Assembly (NCBI GenBank): GCA_028718465.1
Contig: JAQULX010000145.1
Location: 1-6,969 of the forward strand
Length of the DNA: 6,969 nucleotides
Origin: Dehalococcoidales bacterium
GTDB taxonomy: Bacteria; Chloroflexota; Dehalococcoidia; Dehalococcoidales; UBA3254
Direction of reading: 5' to 3'
Shown here: in pieces, positions 6,098 to 6,969 of the stretch
Layout: the number at the start of each line of letters is the position of its first letter
How positions within the stretch are numbered: position 1 is the stretch's first letter
The notes under the pieces: generated by a model
Seen by the model: the letters and a program-made list of their open reading frames with translations, nothing else
Told to the model about the DNA's origin: nothing
Database searches by the model: none
Translations under genes and position numbers: made by a program

Positions 6098-6127
6098 ATT
6101 CTATATTCCGGAGCCGGACCCCGTCAA
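6098..6127 (-). promoter_or_regulatory. Possible promoter abutting the histidine kinase start codon
   Basis: TTGACG (6122-6127, 5/6) and TAGAAT (6098-6103, 5/6) with an 18-base spacer on the minus strand. The -10 touches ATG 6097, so use of this promoter would mean a later start (GTG 6091 leaderless, or ATG 6070). It may be a chance match. Confidence 0.35.
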
Positions 6128-6279
6128 AAACCATGATAAAGTCGCCGGGTAAAAGACTAAAGTCATTGTCCGGCTGGTACTAACCTGGGATTTCCGTTCA
6201 GCGCGGGATGTGTTTTTATAGTTAGGCCGGATTTTTAAACCGGGGACTGATTTAGTAATATGTAAACGGTGTTTTTTAA

Positions 6280-6336
6280 AGACAGGCAGCTAGAACAATA
6301 TTCTAGAAAAGTATTGCTTCCTTTAGCTGTCCGTCT
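6280..6336. repeat. Long imperfect hairpin with an inner stem
   Basis: Outer arms 6280-6292 and 6324-6336 pair over 13 positions with one A-C mismatch and one G-U. An inner stem, 6296-6302 with 6310-6316, pairs over 7 positions including one G-U, around a 7-base loop. Neither side is followed by a strong T-run. It could fold in a leader RNA of the 65-aa ORF (+) or in the opposite transcript. Confidence 0.6.
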
Positions 6337-6393
6337 GGTGTTTAATAGCTAATTGGTGGAGGATTTAAATTCCTTTCCGTCTGAATTGACCAG

Positions 6394-6409
6394 AAGGTAT
6401 ATTTACCTT
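6394..6409 (+). repeat. Short perfect hairpin before the 65-aa ORF
   Basis: AAGGTA-TATT-TACCTT, a 6-bp stem and 4-base loop, ending 23 bases before ATG 6433 and just before GGAGG. It could influence ribosome access or be a dyad for a regulator. Confidence 0.5.
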
Positions 6410-6432
6410 GATTCCGGAGGATAAGAGAAGAT

Positions 6433-6630
6433 ATGGAAGAATATGACGATACCTTTATGGAAGCATTTGATGAAATGCAGAAGATGGGCCTGGCAACTTC
6501 CGGTAATCTCTGGATCGAGACAGCAATAGAACAAAGAAGCTCACAACTGCCGATCACGATTGCAAATTCCAGGCTGCTTACTTACGATATAATCGATCGA
6601 AAGATCACGTCCCTGGAAAGCTTTAATTGA
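6433..6630 (+). CDS. Small protein of unknown function (65 aa)
   Basis: I do not recognise a family. The N-terminal part is acidic (MEEYDDTFMEAFDEMQ). The middle, around residues 18-45, is mixed and could form a helix or strand pair. The end, DIIDRKITSLESFN, is polar. There is no cysteine, membrane span or signal peptide. A stop codon lies in frame just upstream (6409-6411), fixing ATG 6433 as the first start. GGAGG (6416-6420) is 12 bases away, farther than normal, which lowers confidence. A small palindrome after the stop (6646-6658) may help end transcription. The last residues resemble those of the 64-aa protein (SLESFN here, SLESTN there), and the lengths are nearly equal, but the rest does not align by eye. 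The frame opposite (6557-6342) is less likely because it spans the structured leader. Confidence 0.5.
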   Translation: MEEYDDTFMEAFDEMQKMGLATSGNLWIETAIEQRSSQLPITIANSRLLTYDIIDRKITSLESFN

Positions 6631-6645
6631 ATAAAGACGGTTAGA

Positions 6646-6658
6646 AAACCCCGGGTTT
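6646..6658. terminator. Weak palindrome between convergent small ORFs
   Basis: AAACCCCGGGTTT folds at best into a 5-bp stem with a 3-base loop. It sits between the 65-aa ORF (+) and the stop of the 31-aa ORF (-). Stem and T-run are both short, so it may be only a chance palindrome. Confidence 0.25.
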
Positions 6659-6752
6659 AATTCTCGACGGATTCCCCCTTGTTTTGTGTATATTTCTGCC
6701 AGGCTTTCATATCCATTCGCTTGTGTAGTTGTGAACCGGGAACATCGTTCAT
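6657..6752 (-). CDS. Possible 31-aa small protein downstream of tRNA-Arg
   Basis: Minus-strand ORF starting ATG 6752 and ending TAA 6657-6659: MNDVPGSQLHKR followed by MDMKAWQKYTQ, then NKGESVEN. It is hydrophilic, rich in Lys, Gln and Asn, with an internal ATG at codon 13. I know no family for it. A GAGGG lies about 8 bases before the ATG, but that motif is also part of the tRNA terminator hairpin, so the gene would be expressed only by read-through or from an unseen promoter. The composition looks protein-like, but the length is too short for certainty. A chance frame is the main alternative. Confidence 0.33.
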   Translation of the reverse strand: MNDVPGSQLHKRMDMKAWQKYTQNKGESVEN

Positions 6753-6754
6753 CT

Positions 6755-6792
6755 AAAAGCCCTCAAGCCATTTAGCGCTCAAGGGCTTTTTT
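6755..6792 (-). terminator. Terminator after tRNA-Arg, possibly bidirectional
   Basis: AAAAGCCCT (6755-6763) pairs with AGGGCTTTT (6782-6790), and an inner AGC/GCT adds three pairs past a 2-base internal loop. Read on the minus strand it follows the tRNA 3' end by 12 bases and ends in TTTT. Read on the plus strand it ends in six T. It therefore also suits plus-strand transcripts from the 65-aa ORF. Confidence 0.85.
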
Positions 6793-6804
6793 AGCTTCAG
6801 AATA

Positions 6805-6880
6805 TGGTGCGCCCAGAGGGATTCGAACCCTCGACCACCGGTTTCGAAGACCGATGCTCTATCCGCTGAGCTACGGGCGC
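6805..6880 (-). tRNA. tRNA-Arg (anticodon TCG, codon CGA)
   Basis: A 76-base cloverleaf. The acceptor stem GCGCCCG pairs with TGGGCGC (one G-U); the D stem is GCTC/GAGC; the anticodon stem TCGGT/ACCGG encloses the loop CTTCGAA with anticodon TCG; the variable loop has 5 bases; the T stem GAGGG/CCCTC encloses TTCGAAT. The discriminator is A and the CCA end is encoded (6805-6807). No clear promoter is visible in the remaining 89 bases upstream, so it may be transcribed from outside the window. Confidence 0.97.
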
Positions 6881-6969
6881 ATGCTTTAAAACAGGTGATT
6901 ATCAGGCTTCCTGAAACAAGGGACGGCGGTATGTCGGCTGTCCGCTTTTACCGTGGAAACTACACTTTA
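6881..6969. other. Window end, no feature recognised
   Basis: Only a 5-bp hairpin TCAGG-CTT-CCTGA (6902-6914) stands out. A GATAAT-like -10 for the tRNA lacks a good -35 at the right distance. No open frame of note reaches the window edge. Confidence 0.4.

Larger units (their letters stand above)
6098..6432. other. Intergenic region without a convincing gene
   Basis: 335 bases between the divergent kinase gene and the 65-aa ORF. Only very short frames without ribosome binding sites are present. It contains the weak promoter at 6098-6127, a long imperfect hairpin (6280-6336) and a short perfect hairpin (6394-6409). TTGACC at 6385-6390 could be a -35 for the 65-aa ORF, but no good -10 follows at the right spacing. 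An isolated GGTGGAGGA (6355-6363) resembles a ribosome binding site but has no start codon behind it. Confidence 0.6.

Noticed and set aside
5540..6136. 198-codon plus-strand ORF opposite the kinase
   Set aside because: It lies fully or almost fully antisense to the well-supported PocR-PAS kinase; its residues mirror the complementary codons and show no domain.
6342..6557. 71-codon minus-strand ORF opposite the 65-aa ORF
   Set aside because: Ser/Ile-rich shadow-like product without a convincing ribosome binding site; the plus-strand frame is preferred, although that one is also only moderately supported.
6805..6880. tRNA-Arg as an integration site with attached mobile element
   Set aside because: No integrase, duplicate tRNA end or direct repeat is visible in the window.

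Overview
The window most likely comes from an anaerobic, low-to-moderate GC Bacillota (Clostridia-like) chromosome. The clues are a PerR-type peroxide regulator followed by rubrerythrin, a class A flavodiiron protein and superoxide dismutase; strong AGGAGG-type ribosome binding sites; a NarL-family two-component pair of the LiaSR/DegSU kind; and a tRNA gene with an encoded CCA end. The genus cannot be fixed from this sequence.

Layout. Positions 1-915 (+) hold the 3' end of a histidine kinase gene and its NarL/LuxR-type response regulator, joined by an ATGA overlap. Converging on it with a 15-base gap is a minus-strand cluster, read from right to left: perR-like regulator (about 3898-3518), rubrerythrin (3469-2891), flavodiiron protein (2734-1538), Fe-type superoxide dismutase (1518-931). 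Gaps inside it are short except for the 156-base rubrerythrin-flavodiiron gap, which carries two perfect hairpins in tandem. A good sigma-70-like promoter and an AT-rich palindrome of the Fur/PerR type lie just before the regulator and decide against the longest reading frame for it. As a unit the enzymes form an oxygen defence chain: SOD turns superoxide into peroxide and oxygen, rubrerythrin reduces peroxide, the flavodiiron protein reduces oxygen (or NO) to water, and the regulator senses peroxide.

Divergent from the cluster (+) is a 64-aa protein gene of unknown function with its own promoter, near-perfect ribosome binding site and terminator (4049-4390). Next on the minus strand is an orphan cytoplasmic PocR-PAS-HisKA-HATPase histidine kinase (6097-4427). 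Positions 6098-6432 contain no convincing gene but hold a long imperfect hairpin and a short perfect one. A 65-aa ORF of unknown function follows (6433-6630, +).

The right end carries tRNA-Arg(TCG) on the minus strand with a terminator just downstream. Overlapping the far side of that terminator is a possible 31-aa ORF (6752-6657, -). The oxidative stress cluster is recognisable biology. The less described material is the small ORFs, the structured intergenic elements and the orphan PocR kinase. I see no CRISPR array, insertion sequence or phage gene.
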